Positions 8,481-15,557 of a DNA stretch of 43,351 nucleotides are shown here, piece after piece; the stretch's first letter is position 1, and each line of letters opens with the position of its first letter. The notes beneath the pieces were generated by a model. That model saw only the letters and a program-made list of their open reading frames with translations. It was not told where the DNA came from and did not search any database. The stretch comes from a virus. The stretch covers positions 1-43,351 of the IMG/VR virus record IMGVR_UViG_3300022929_000062; one strand, given 5' to 3'. A program made the translations under genes and the position numbers.

Positions 8481-10334
8481 TTAATATCCAAATGCTGAAT
8501 CTGCGGGTCGGTAGGGGGTTTGCGGTACGCCTCTACCCATGTCGAAAGGTGAAAACGCCCTTGGTCTGCTCATTAAACCGTACCGAACACTGTCGTAGGC
8601 GTGATCTTGTGCATATCTGGGGTCAATATCATCAGAACCTTTGGGGTCAGACGGTATAGACGGGAGATCTGCAATGATTTGTCGGCAAGTATTAAAGAAA
8701 ACTAATCCTGGTTGCTCTGTAACGTCATCCACTTTTAGCCGTTGATGAAATTGGTTCTTGCCAGCTACCCTTGCTCCTGCGGATCTATCACTAGGACGCC
8801 ATCTGCATCCCATGTTAATCATTTCTTCTGCAATAGATGGGCCTATCTGACCCCGATTATGCCAGCATGAACTGTCCAGAATACCGTAACTGATCCTGTC
8901 GCCCATTTCGGCTTCCATTACAGCCGCTGCTAGATCCTTACCTGTGTGCTTACTGAGATATAATTCACGATAAACGATTAGGGTTTCATAGGCAGGGTCT
9001 ATTGCGAACCAGTGTACTGCACTCCACGAACTATATCCGTAATCCGCTGATCTAAATCGTACCCACTCAGATGGTATATCGAAAGGTTCTACTACATGAA
9101 CCGATTGGTTAAACTCAGGGAACGCAGCGCCATCTGCTACTGCCCAATCGCCTTCAAGTAATTGCCGCCTCTGGTTCTCTGGTAGAGATAAAAGGTTGGC
9201 TTCATACGCACCGTCTTCTGTCAGGTACGGATTGTCGTATAGACTTGCAGGAATAAACTTTCGGTAAAATAACGGCTCACCAGCTTTTTCGTGCTTATCA
9301 GGGTACACAAGGGGTTTGCCTGTTTCGAGATCTTGCGCCACAAACTTTTTATTCGCAGGGGCAGGATCAATAAACATCTTCTTGACCCATTGATGCCCAG
9401 GGCCACCTGGGTTTGTGGTTGCCCTCATATAAGTGGGCAGGTCAGGGTCTGTTGTACGAAGCCGTGAGCGTAAATAATTGAAGCTGTATGGGGTAGAATA
9501 CTGGGTTAGTTCGTCCACCGCTATGTAAGAGAAAGACTGACCTTGGTAACGCATGACATCTTCGTCACGCTCAAGATATGTCATCCATAGTCTTGCTCCG
9601 CTAGGGAACGTCCATTGGCTTTTCTTTTCCTGCCATTTCGCTCCTGGGTACGCTTTCGGGTATAGTTCTTGTGACTTGAAAACCAATTCACGCAGTTCGT
9701 CGTTTGTACGGCGAAGGATGAGTCCACTGAATGCAGGATTTGAAAAATAACGCATGGGATCTGCGAGTAGAGCGTAGCTTTTGCCGCCGCCTGCCGCTCC
9801 CCCAAACAAGACCTCTCTCTCTGGCGCTGCAAGGAAGTCTGTCTGTGGCCCAGGATTTGGGGCGAATACAACTTCCTGTTTCTTTGCCTGTTCTTCAACG
9901 CTTGAGAAATCCAGTGTGTTACTTATGGTTTCTGGCTTGTCTTCGTGTTCAGCCAGCTTCTTAGTCATTAAGGTTGCTACACGTTTGGCGTCTGACCGTT
10001 TGCGCTTAACTGCAGCAATCTTTTTATCTTTGCTAGTCTTAGGTCTACGCTTCTTGGTAGCCCTATCTAGATCTTTTATTCGTTTACTGTCTGGCCTGTG
10101 CCTTCTCCAAATCAGGATAATTCCCTGATGAGAAATCTTACGCCCACCCTTTTCAGTAAGCCACTCTGCCACCTTACGGGTAGCGTGTCCGTTTTCCAGA
10201 TAATCAAGAGCCTCTTCTACAAGTGCTACAAGAGTTTCATCTGGAAACAGTAGTAAGGGGTTGTCTGGGTCAGCTACATAACCAAAAGGTATTCGTGCCG
10301 ACTTGTTAGGCCTAGCCTTATTATCCCATGTCAT
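8481..10334 (-). CDS. terL: Terminase large subunit (ATPase and nuclease)
   Basis: 617 residues from ATG 10334, which overlaps the small-subunit stop by 14 bases; a further upstream in-frame start is unlikely. The ATPase has Walker A GGAAGGGKS (178-186) and Walker B YIAVDE (D274, E275). The nuclease half begins near FRSADYGYSSWSAVHWF with a metal-binding Asp and continues with GILDSSCW. It translocates DNA into the prohead and cuts it. Unusually, the first 170 residues form a basic extension containing HATRKVAEWLTEKGGRKISH, which reads as a helix-turn-helix of the recombinase/resolvase type, then a Lys/Arg-rich linker. Similar extensions are known to me from other marine phage terminases and may help bind DNA. 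Confidence 0.92.
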   Translation of the reverse strand: MTWDNKARPNKSARIPFGYVADPDNPLLLFPDETLVALVEEALDYLENGHATRKVAEWLTEKGGRKISHQGIILIWRRHRPDSKRIKDLDRATKKRRPKTSKDKKIAAVKRKRSDAKRVATLMTKKLAEHEDKPETISNTLDFSSVEEQAKKQEVVFAPNPGPQTDFLAAPEREVLFGGAAGGGKSYALLADPMRYFSNPAFSGLILRRTNDELRELVFKSQELYPKAYPGAKWQEKKSQWTFPSGARLWMTYLERDEDVMRYQGQSFSYIAVDELTQYSTPYSFNYLRSRLRTTDPDLPTYMRATTNPGGPGHQWVKKMFIDPAPANKKFVAQDLETGKPLVYPDKHEKAGEPLFYRKFIPASLYDNPYLTEDGAYEANLLSLPENQRRQLLEGDWAVADGAAFPEFNQSVHVVEPFDIPSEWVRFRSADYGYSSWSAVHWFAIDPAYETLIVYRELYLSKHTGKDLAAAVMEAEMGDRISYGILDSSCWHNRGQIGPSIAEEMINMGCRWRPSDRSAGARVAGKNQFHQRLKVDDVTEQPGLVFFNTCRQIIADLPSIPSDPKGSDDIDPRYAQDHAYDSVRYGLMSRPRAFSPFDMGRGVPQTPYRPADSAFGY

Positions 10335-10704
10335 CTGTAGATTTCGGGGGCAGGATAAACACGCCACCGCCTTGGCTGGTGACCTCTACCTGTTCCTTCT
10401 TTACCAAACCTGTACGGTCTAGTATCTCACGGGCGGCAGAGATCGAATTTCTTGCGCCCATAGCACTAGGATCGTCTAGAACCCCAATAATACCAAAGGC
10501 TGCTTTAGGTGCATTCATAGCCAGCATAAGGCTTGCACGTTCAATAACTTCTTCCCGTAAGTTCTTAACTACTTCACCACTTTTAGTGGATTTAGAATAA
10601 CCAGCTATATCCATAGCTTTTCGGATGTTTCCCCCTGCTTCTCCCATCAGAGCATCCAAAAAGGCTAACTGCTTATCCGTATATTTCTTCTCTACTTCCA
10701 TCAT
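10321..10704 (-). CDS. terS: Terminase small subunit
   Basis: 127 residues when started at the ATG that overlaps the upstream stop (ATGA), with AGGACGTTAGG as ribosome site. The N-terminus, YTDKQLAFLDALMGEAGGNI followed by RKAMDIAGYSKST, is the standard DNA-binding helix-turn-helix of small terminases. A helical oligomerisation part follows with NAPKAAFGIIGVLDDPSAMG, and the tail has ILPPK. It recognises the packaging start and recruits the large subunit, whose gene overlaps it by 14 bases. Confidence 0.85.
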   Translation of the reverse strand: MMEVEKKYTDKQLAFLDALMGEAGGNIRKAMDIAGYSKSTKSGEVVKNLREEVIERASLMLAMNAPKAAFGIIGVLDDPSAMGARNSISAAREILDRTGLVKKEQVEVTSQGGGVFILPPKSTDDMG

Positions 10705-10976
10705 CCTAACGTCCTCATGTACACGAAGCAGGCTCCTATGGACGCCGTGAATACGATCCACCAGATACGCTCAAAGAATTGTAACTTGTGGCCTCTAGAT
10801 GCAGTAAGCTGGTCTAACTTAACGATCCGATCCCACATGGCCTTTTGCTGATCATCGATATTGTCCATACGCTTAAAAACAGTAATCATACGCTCTTCCA
10901 TTCGGGCGAGGGTTACGACTGCGTTTGAAAGCTTATCCAATTTATCCTCAATGCGTGTGAGGCGGTCTTCCGTCAT
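10701..10976 (-). CDS. Coiled-coil protein with C-terminal membrane anchor (XhlA/holin-accessory-like)
   Basis: 91 residues: an N-terminal coiled coil of about 65 residues (RLTRIEDKLDKLSNAVVTLA; RMEERMITVFKRMDNIDDQQ) and one membrane segment near the end (WWIVFTASIGACFVYM). This layout is that of XhlA-like lysis accessory proteins. It lies directly before terS, where T7 has its holin gene. It starts within the stop of the previous gene (ATGA overlap). It is the best holin-type candidate in the window, but the family assignment is by layout only. Confidence 0.5.
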   Translation of the reverse strand: MTEDRLTRIEDKLDKLSNAVVTLARMEERMITVFKRMDNIDDQQKAMWDRIVKLDQLTASRGHKLQFFERIWWIVFTASIGACFVYMRTLG

Positions 10977-11125
10977 TTTCGTTTGGCCTTTTTAACAGCC
11001 GTACCGCCTTTATTCATTTTACCCGCTTTTAAATCCTTATAGGTTTTATCACTAATCGTGCTTTTACCCTTGGAACGTGAAGTTCCAGCTTTTTTACGGG
11101 CGTTCATATTTTTTACCAAAGACAT
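10973..11125 (-). CDS. Small very basic protein (NARKKAGTS type)
   Basis: 50 residues, about one third Lys/Arg, containing MNARKKAGTSRSKGKSTISD. Short basic proteins with this NARKKAGTSR..KSTIS pattern are frequent near structural genes of marine phages; their role is not known. It ends in an ATGA overlap with the coiled-coil membrane protein and begins just after the 80-residue basic protein. Charge suggests nucleic-acid binding, which is inference. Confidence 0.65.
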   Translation of the reverse strand: MSLVKNMNARKKAGTSRSKGKSTISDKTYKDLKAGKMNKGGTAVKKAKRK

Positions 11126-11129
11126 AGGA

Positions 11130-11372
11130 TCACCAATTCTTACATGACCAGTAACGGGCCGTTAGTTTAGATTTAGCCGTGCTGCACTTATGTCTGGCAC
11201 GAAAGGATTTTCGGCGTTTAGGGTTGCTCTTCTTGATCTTCATATCTGGGTCGCCATAGCGAATAATCTTTTCCGTACCGTTCTCACAGGCCTTAACGAC
11301 AAACTTCTTAGGCCCGTCTGGAGTGCGGCGTGGCTTGTTGCATTTCATTTTGGATTTATCGATTTTCGCCAT
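11130..11372 (-). CDS. Conserved basic Cys-containing phage protein
   Basis: 80 residues, strongly basic, with four Cys (C11, C29, C62, C77). Recognisable blocks are GPKKFVVKACENGTEKIIRY, then GDPDMKIKKSNPKRRKSFRA and RHKCSTAKSKLTARYWSCKN. The block KRRKSFRARHKC..A..KLTARYWSC is shared with small proteins of cyanophages and other marine phages. A Cys-coordinated metal site is possible. It starts one base into the previous stop (TAATG), so it is part of the same operon. Function unknown. Confidence 0.72.
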   Translation of the reverse strand: MAKIDKSKMKCNKPRRTPDGPKKFVVKACENGTEKIIRYGDPDMKIKKSNPKRRKSFRARHKCSTAKSKLTARYWSCKNW

Positions 11373-11632
11373 TACGCCACCACAAAATCTACGATCTGAC
11401 CGTCAGGCATTCTCAGCTTATTAGGATCAGGGTTATATGCGTATCTTTGGTCAACTAACTTGAGGTTCTCGACTGGGGTATGCTCATCAATCGGTTCTAC
11501 AGAACCCGCTTCTCCAGCCCGTACCTTCTTCTCTACTTGCTCACCTACGCCATTCTCAAAGATCACATTTACATGCGTCTGAAAGGGCATCGAAGGCAGG
11601 GGGAAATGACTTATGAGGGTTTCACCTGCCAC
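11372..11632 (-). CDS. Hypothetical protein, 86 aa
   Basis: This small protein has no membrane segment or clear motif. A beta-rich first half includes FQTHVNVIFENGVGEQVEKK, and the C-terminus includes LRMPDGQIVDFVVA. The start overlaps the previous gene by 11 bases in another frame, and the stop overlaps the next start by one base. The tight packing argues that it is real. I do not recognise it. Confidence 0.6.
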   Translation of the reverse strand: MAGETLISHFPLPSMPFQTHVNVIFENGVGEQVEKKVRAGEAGSVEPIDEHTPVENLKLVDQRYAYNPDPNKLRMPDGQIVDFVVA

Positions 11633-12092
11633 TTGTAATCCAAGCCCACCAGATTAGCCCAGCGCATCCACCAAGTACGATTACAGCTACTATTAACCAC
11701 TGAAATAATTCCATCAGGAATGCCCGTGCCTTGGCTTGCTCTTCAGCTTCTTCACGCTTACGAACCCGCTCTTGGGCCTGAAATTTTACCCAATCATCGT
11801 AAAGGCCAGGACGCCCATATAAGCGCATATGGCTTTCGATTTCCTTACGGGCTTGCTTCAGCTTATCTAGGTGCAAGAACTCCTCAAAGCTGTTCTCATC
11901 TTTGCCTAGAGCCGCAGAAAATAAACTCTTCTTCTTACGATCACCTTGTGCCTTTAGGGTTTCTTCCGCAGTCAGGATTGCCCCCAACTGTCGGCCCATA
12001 GCAGAGATTTCTTGTCCATGCCCTATAAGCTGCTTTACCTGACCTATAGCGGCATTGGCAGCACCAACGACTGCCAGCGTTTCTGCTATCAT
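11622..12092 (-). CDS. Helical membrane-anchored protein, unknown function
   Basis: 156 residues. The N-terminus MIAETLAVVGAANAAIGQVK is a helix typical of a small protein found in many marine phage head operons. The middle is a charged coiled coil (FEEFLHLDKLKQARKEIESH; RVRKREEAEEQAKARAF). The end is one strong membrane segment (LFQWLIVAVIVLGGCAGLIW). C-terminal anchoring with a large charged body would fit a lysis-related or membrane-docking role, but nothing proves it. Confidence 0.6.
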   Translation of the reverse strand: MIAETLAVVGAANAAIGQVKQLIGHGQEISAMGRQLGAILTAEETLKAQGDRKKKSLFSAALGKDENSFEEFLHLDKLKQARKEIESHMRLYGRPGLYDDWVKFQAQERVRKREEAEEQAKARAFLMELFQWLIVAVIVLGGCAGLIWWAWITSGR

Positions 12093-12113
12093 TTCTCCCC
12101 CCCGAAGAAATAA

Positions 12114-12311
12114 CTAAGTGTGATTTTGTCCTATCGGAAAGCAGTAGGGCCTAGCGTTTAACTCCAGCATGTCTAAGACATACTTTGCTACGCCTCTCAT
12201 TTCCTGTACGCATTCCTGCTTAGTGTCGTACAGGTTTTGAGTATTCATCTTAACGTCACAAGTCTTAACATCCGACATGGATCCGCAAACAAGTAATACG
12301 CCGATAAACAT
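12114..12311 (-). CDS. Small secreted/lipoprotein-like protein
   Basis: 65 residues. The N-terminus MFIGVLLVCGSMSDVKTC is short, hydrophobic and carries an LLVC lipobox-like sequence at residues 6-9, followed by several Cys (C18, C34, C57). It could be lipidated at C9 and periplasmic. The ATG overlaps the stop of the preceding 46-residue gene (TAATG). The hydrophobic part is short for a signal peptide, so export is uncertain. Confidence 0.55.
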   Translation of the reverse strand: MFIGVLLVCGSMSDVKTCDVKMNTQNLYDTKQECVQEMRGVAKYVLDMLELNARPYCFPIGQNHT

Positions 12312-12451
12312 TATTTCTTTTTCTTCGCCATGCCGCCGTAGCTGTAGCCAGGCTTTTTCTTCATAGCCATACCGCCGCCCATCATCTTAACTTTGGCAGA
12401 CTTACCCGCAGGAGGATTAGACGCACCGCACTTTGCTTTAGTCATCTTCAT
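12311..12451 (-). CDS. Tiny basic Gly/Met/Lys-rich protein
   Basis: 46 residues, starting MKMTKAKCGASNPPAGKSAK and ending in GGMAKKKK, with a central MMGGGMAMKKK. Very similar tiny proteins occur next to structural genes in many marine phages; no role is known. It overlaps the upstream 78-residue gene by 14 bases and the downstream gene by one base, so it is coupled to both. Confidence 0.68.
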   Translation of the reverse strand: MKMTKAKCGASNPPAGKSAKVKMMGGGMAMKKKPGYSYGGMAKKKK

Positions 12452-12674
12452 GTTTTATTTCCCTGATAATAAATGGATTAGGATCTTCCACTACGGTTGC
12501 GGCTTCTTCTGTCTCGAAATATTCCGCATAACCTCTAAAGATAAGATCTCTGTCCTGTGCCTGCTTCTTGGTGATTAAGCCTTCCTCTAAAAGAAGGTCA
12601 CGCACAGCTTCCAGAGATAACTCCTTGCCTGTACGCTCACGAATAGCTGCACGAATGTATACGAGATTTATCAT
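12438..12674 (-). CDS. Hypothetical protein, first gene of the packaging operon
   Basis: 78 residues, soluble, helical. It begins MINLVYIRAAIRERTGKELS and continues with EAVRDLLLEEGLITKKQAQ, which could be a small winged-helix-like or helical domain, and ends acidic (EIKHEDD). It is the first gene behind the strong minus-strand promoter at 12701-12730, so it heads the transcript for terminase and head genes. Function unknown. Confidence 0.62.
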   Translation of the reverse strand: MINLVYIRAAIRERTGKELSLEAVRDLLLEEGLITKKQAQDRDLIFRGYAEYFETEEAATVVEDPNPFIIREIKHEDD

Positions 12675-12700
12675 AGGGCCATTTCTGCCCTGACATCTTT

Positions 12701-12730
12701 ATTATAACATCAGGGCCATGATTAGGTCAA
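12701..12730 (-). promoter_or_regulatory. Sigma70-type promoter for the packaging/head operon
   Basis: Minus strand: TTGACC (12730-12725), 18-base spacer, TATAAT (12706-12701). The -10 lies inside an inverted repeat, CCCTGA / TCAGGG (about 12688-12715), that may bind a regulator. It is the nearest promoter to the operon that runs to the left edge. Confidence 0.65.
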
Positions 12731-12746
12731 CCACTTAATTGAGTGG
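12731..12746. promoter_or_regulatory. Inverted-repeat operator between divergent promoters
   Basis: CCACT-TAATTG-AGTGG is a perfect 5-bp inverted repeat lying exactly between the two divergent -35 boxes. With the next two bases it contains ATGCCACTCAATTA (minus strand), similar to the TTGTGCCACTTAGTTA motif seen at other promoters. It is a good candidate site for a repressor or activator. Confidence 0.45.
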
Positions 12747-12757
12747 CATTATTGGGA

Positions 12758-12785
12758 TTGACTTTTCTGAAAAATGCTGTATAAT
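12758..12785 (+). promoter_or_regulatory. Sigma70-type promoter facing right, no gene on its strand
   Basis: TTGACT (12758-12763), 16-base spacer, TATAAT (12780-12785). The next plus-strand gene is almost 6 kb away. The transcript would run antisense through the DUF1127 gene at 12817-12975. It could make a regulatory antisense RNA; this is an inference from the promoter alone. Confidence 0.5.
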
Positions 12786-12816
12786 TTACTTGTAAGCCGG
12801 GGGTTAATACTACTAG

Positions 12817-12975
12817 CTAGTCATAAATACGGCTATAAATCTCACCTCTAGATACGCCCATATCCTTTAACTGTTTGTCAGACATATTCTGTAAGATCCA
12901 ATAATCAGCACGTCTTTGCTGGTTCTTCTGAATAGACTTCCAGAATCCGTTCAAGCTGTTAAACACATAATCCAT
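12817..12975 (-). CDS. DUF1127 (YjiS-like) small protein
   Basis: 52 residues, starting MDYVFNSLNGFWKSIQKNQQ and ending with NMSDKQLKDMGVSRGEIYSR plus three residues. The pattern LSD.eL.DiG.sRg.I is the hallmark of DUF1127, a family of very small Arg-rich proteins abundant in alphaproteobacteria and linked there to RNA turnover and stress or metabolic control. A good ribosome site, TTAGGAG, lies 8 bases before ATG, and an extended -10 promoter is upstream. The gene stands alone between two operons, and a promoter on the other strand points into it. I know of few phage examples. Confidence 0.75.
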   Translation of the reverse strand: MDYVFNSLNGFWKSIQKNQQRRADYWILQNMSDKQLKDMGVSRGEIYSRIYD

Positions 12976-13007
12976 ATCAACTCTCCTAAGTTTGTGTTGC
13001 TGAGTAT

Positions 13008-13016
13008 ATTATAGCA
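13008..13016 (-). promoter_or_regulatory. Extended -10 promoter of the DUF1127 gene
   Basis: Minus strand TGCTATAAT (13016-13008) is an extended -10 element about 35 bases before the DUF1127 start. No good -35 is visible, which the TGn extension can offset. Confidence 0.45.
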
Positions 13017-13039
13017 CCACTCTACTAAGGGGAGTTTTG

Positions 13040-13525
13040 TTATTTAGTAATACCCGCTATGCTATCTATAGCCACCTGAACAGGGATCTTAAACCATTCA
13101 CCCTTACGGTTATCAGAGATCTTCTCTAATGCCTTATGTGCTTTATATTCATCCTTGCGCCTGTCATCAGTAGCAACAGCACAATGCAGAACATAATCTC
13201 TATAAGGACTACTGGTCTGATAGCTACTACAGCGATCATCAGCATCTATAGCCATACCTACCTTAACCCAATCAGGCCAAGCAGGATTAGATAATACATA
13301 AACATATCCTGTCTTAATTTTAGCCAAGTTCTCAAAGCTAGAGAATGCAGCATCGTTAAAACTCTTATAACGACCAGGCTTATGAAGAGGGTGAGACTGA
13401 GGAATATACTTACCATCCACAAACATGCGGGTGGTATTTTTCTTTTTATGGGTATCTAATCTTTGCCTGTAACCAGACGGGCTATAGTACCACAGTTCCC
13501 CATCAATCTCCTGAATATCACTCAT
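13040..13525 (-). CDS. GIY-YIG / T5orf172-type nuclease-like protein
   Basis: 161 residues from ATG 13525, which overlaps the upstream stop by 8 bases (ATGAGTGA). The N-terminal half looks like a small DNA-binding part (GELWYYSPSGYRQRLDTHKK). The C-terminal half, GYVYVLSNPAWPDWVKVGMA, then an Arg in DRCSSYQTS and an acidic HKALEKISDNRKGEWF, matches the GIY-YIG-like domain of T5orf172/MUG113 proteins: strand Y-V-Y-V, KVG turn, and a downstream Glu. Such proteins occur widely in phages, and their nuclease activity is mostly assumed. It forms a two-gene unit with the acidic 106-residue protein. Confidence 0.68.
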   Translation of the reverse strand: MSDIQEIDGELWYYSPSGYRQRLDTHKKKNTTRMFVDGKYIPQSHPLHKPGRYKSFNDAAFSSFENLAKIKTGYVYVLSNPAWPDWVKVGMAIDADDRCSSYQTSSPYRDYVLHCAVATDDRRKDEYKAHKALEKISDNRKGEWFKIPVQVAIDSIAGITK

Positions 13526-13838
13526 CAGGAATGTTGAAGAGATCATCTACAGCTTCAGTGCTGTCCTCTATGCGCCCTGCCGTAGCCCGTAGCCTCTCAG
13601 CTAACCGGGTAAACTCATGGGCAATACTATACAGCTTCTGGTAACCATTAATGTCACCATAAAACTCACTTAATTCTTCAGTAACGCCTTCAAGATCTAC
13701 CTTAGTCTCAGTAGCCTCGTCACCATCACCCACATAGATAAACGTAGCAAGATAACAAATGCCATCAGCATCTATATCAAAGTCGTGATCTACATGAATA
13801 GGGATATCCAGCGTAATATCAGAGCCAAACTCACTCAT
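13518..13838 (-). CDS. Acidic hypothetical protein, 106 aa
   Basis: Strongly acidic protein with a beta-rich N-terminal half (DITLDIPIHVDHDFDIDADG) and a helical C-terminal half (YQKLYSIAHEFTRLAERLRA). It is the first gene behind the promoter at 13885-13913 and is coupled by an 8-base overlap to the GIY-YIG-like gene. The acidity could suggest a DNA mimic or a nuclease-binding partner, but that is speculation; I do not recognise the family. Confidence 0.6.
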   Translation of the reverse strand: MSEFGSDITLDIPIHVDHDFDIDADGICYLATFIYVGDGDEATETKVDLEGVTEELSEFYGDINGYQKLYSIAHEFTRLAERLRATAGRIEDSTEAVDDLFNIPDE

Positions 13839-13884
13839 AATATACTCTCAGTTAATAACAGCCTGCAGTACAGCCTGTGATTGA

Positions 13885-13913
13885 TATATAACTAAGTGGC
13901 ACAACTGAGTCAA
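13885..13913 (-). promoter_or_regulatory. Sigma70-type promoter with TTGTGCCACTTAGTTA motif in its spacer
   Basis: Minus strand: TTGACT (13913-13908), 17-base spacer, TATATA (13890-13885). The spacer carries TTGTGCCACTTAGTTA (13904-13889), identical to the site before the SSB-like gene. A protein bound there would cover the promoter. Confidence 0.65.
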
Positions 13914-14536
13914 TAGCATTTTACACAATACAGGAATAATTTCCCAAAAACAGTATACTGCGTTGACGAAAACAGAACGAAAGTCCTGCAGGGGGCCTAT
14001 TATCGGGCAGGTTTACTATTGTGATTTCCCAAAAATAGGTAGGAGTTGTATACGGTACGGGTACACCCCCCACTGGCGCTCGCCCCCCTCGCATATATCC
14101 GCAAGATATATATAAATCATTGTTTTTATTGCATAAAATAATAATAAACAACGGGCTTTAACCTAAAAGTTATGGGGCCAAAGCTTCTAAAGCCCTTAAA
14201 AATAAAGCGATTGGCGCAAAAAGTATTTGCAAAAAGTATCGGGTTTTAAATTCCTGCAGAAAATAAGCGCAAGGAAAGCAAGCAAAAGGCCCGCAATCTT
14301 TTTGACGTAAATAAAAAGCAAAGGCGGGGGGCTTTGCGGTGTATCGTTTCGGCCCTGTCTTTTCGTTTTGCTTTATCGTTTGGCCCCTGTCTTTTCGCAT
14401 AGGCCCTTACAGCCAATATAAGCCCCGCTGAATAGCCCAAACCGGGTTTCCGCTGTTATCTCCTAGCCCGGCTAGGCTTTGCCTTCTCTATGGGCTTTAT
14501 ATCGCCCCCTATTGCCGCCCTTTATTATGCCCCAAA
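13914..14536. other. Non-coding stretch with direct repeats (possible replication origin)
   Basis: More than 600 bases with no credible gene; the short open frames lack ribosome sites. It holds GCAAAAAGTAT twice (14216-14226, 14229-14239) and a 24-base near-repeat TATCGTTT..GGCCC..TGTCTTTTCG at 14342-14365 and 14374-14397 (period 32). TTTCCCAAAAA also occurs twice, near 13939 and 14030. An AT-rich tract with TATATATAAATC runs from about 14105 to 14155, and a very C-rich patch sits near 14070-14095. Iteron-like repeats beside an AT-rich segment are what an origin or a packaging signal can look like. Confidence 0.4.
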
Positions 14537-14568
14537 GCAAAAGCCCCGCTAAATTAATAGCAGGGCTT
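14537..14568 (-). terminator. Intrinsic terminator of the accessory island
   Basis: On the minus strand AAGCCCTGCT, an 8-base loop and AGCGGGGCTT form a 10-bp stem with one U-G pair, followed by TTGCTTT. It lies just after the 66-residue gene and ends the leftward island transcript. Confidence 0.7.
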
Positions 14569-14594
14569 TCATCTTTTGGTTTTGGCTTGGGGGT

Positions 14595-14795
14595 TTATTC
14601 TTTTGTGATGCCGTTATTTTCCAAGATCTGCTCTACAAGATCCAAGATATTATTGAAGCGGTCTTGTGCGTCTTCGGTGTATACTTCGTCACCGTTTTCT
14701 TGCTCTTCATATATGTCGTCAAGATATGCATCATTTAGCCAAGCCCCTGCAATATCGCTGCATAATTCGAGAAAGTTTTCTGTTTTCATTTTCAT
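14595..14795 (-). CDS. Acidic hypothetical protein, last gene of the island
   Basis: 66 residues, very acidic and helical (MKMKTENFLELCSDIAGAWL; RFNNILDLVEQILENNG). It begins right after the leader GGAACCGAAACC, a variant of the repeated GGAACCGACC leader of this island. The stop precedes an intrinsic terminator. No recognised domain. Its composition and leader tie it to the other island genes. Confidence 0.6.
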   Translation of the reverse strand: MKMKTENFLELCSDIAGAWLNDAYLDDIYEEQENGDEVYTEDAQDRFNNILDLVEQILENNGITKE

Positions 14796-14807
14796 GGTTT
14801 CGGTTCC

Positions 14808-15557
14808 TTATTCTGCAGCCTGTATTTCATTAATAGCTTGGGTGAATTTTATTGCAGGCTCATTTGCTTCAAACACCGCTTGGGCAAAGCCCCTAGGCGT
14901 TGCGCTTCTTATGTTCTTAGTCTTCAAGCTTTTGCCCCCAAGCTTGCGGTGTTGTCTTGAAGCCCCGAAGCTTTCGCAATTAACAGGCAACGGGGCAGGC
15001 ATAGCAAACCCGCCCCCCGTCCAAAGACAGGTTTTCTTGCTATAGGCATCACGGGGCGGGATATGATCGGGCCATTGCGGGTGGATTGCATCTTGGTCTT
15101 GGATATAGCCCCCGAATTCATACGGGTGAAAAGTATGATCGGGCTTGCGCCACAACGTAGATAATACGCTTACGGGGTTTTCGATCATAAAGGGGCAATC
15201 AAGCTTTGCCGCAAGATCTGCAATGGCTTTGCAATGGCCTGCAGCCTTATCTTGAAAAGCGGGATCTTTTGCCCGTTTCTTTGCAAAATGCGCCGCCCCC
15301 GATACTGCAAGATCGGTGCAAGGCGGGAAGCCTAAAACTAAAGCAACCCGCCCCGTATATTCTGCAGCAATATCTTGCATTGTTTCGGGGCTGTAAAGAT
15401 CAAGCTTTGCTTTAACCATAAAGCCCCCGTTTTGATAATGTTCACAAGATGCGCCGTTGTGTTGTATATCGAAAGCAATGCCCCCATAACCTGCATTCAC
15501 CCAAGGCTGCAGCGCAACCCCTGTAAAATCATAAAGCGATAGAACAAGATCACGCAT
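14808..15557 (-). CDS. Dcm-like DNA cytosine methyltransferase family protein
   Basis: 249 residues from ATG 15557, which overlaps the previous stop by 8 bases (ATGCGTGA). The start region LVLSLYDFTGVALQPWVNAG resembles the S-adenosylmethionine-binding motif I of C5 methyltransferases (F-x-G). LVLGFPPCTDLAVSGAAHF carries the Pro-Cys of motif IV, where the catalytic Cys sits, and FMIENPVSVLS resembles motif VI (E-N-V, here E-N-P). This short form without an obvious target-recognition domain is common in phages. The usual role would be methylating phage DNA against host restriction; the activity of this short form is uncertain. Its Gly codons are biased to GGG/GGC, unlike the core genes. Confidence 0.68.
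   Translation of the reverse strand: MRDLVLSLYDFTGVALQPWVNAGYGGIAFDIQHNGASCEHYQNGGFMVKAKLDLYSPETMQDIAAEYTGRVALVLGFPPCTDLAVSGAAHFAKKRAKDPAFQDKAAGHCKAIADLAAKLDCPFMIENPVSVLSTLWRKPDHTFHPYEFGGYIQDQDAIHPQWPDHIPPRDAYSKKTCLWTGGGFAMPAPLPVNCESFGASRQHRKLGGKSLKTKNIRSATPRGFAQAVFEANEPAIKFTQAINEIQAAE

Noticed and set aside
14216-14397. A CRISPR array
   Set aside because: Only two copies per repeat type with spacing of 2 to 8 bases; no spacers or cas genes.
13921-14440. Three short minus-strand frames (13921-14151, 14170-14400, 14246-14440)
   Set aside because: They overlap each other or cover repeats, lack ribosome sites, and have no neighbours in coupling.
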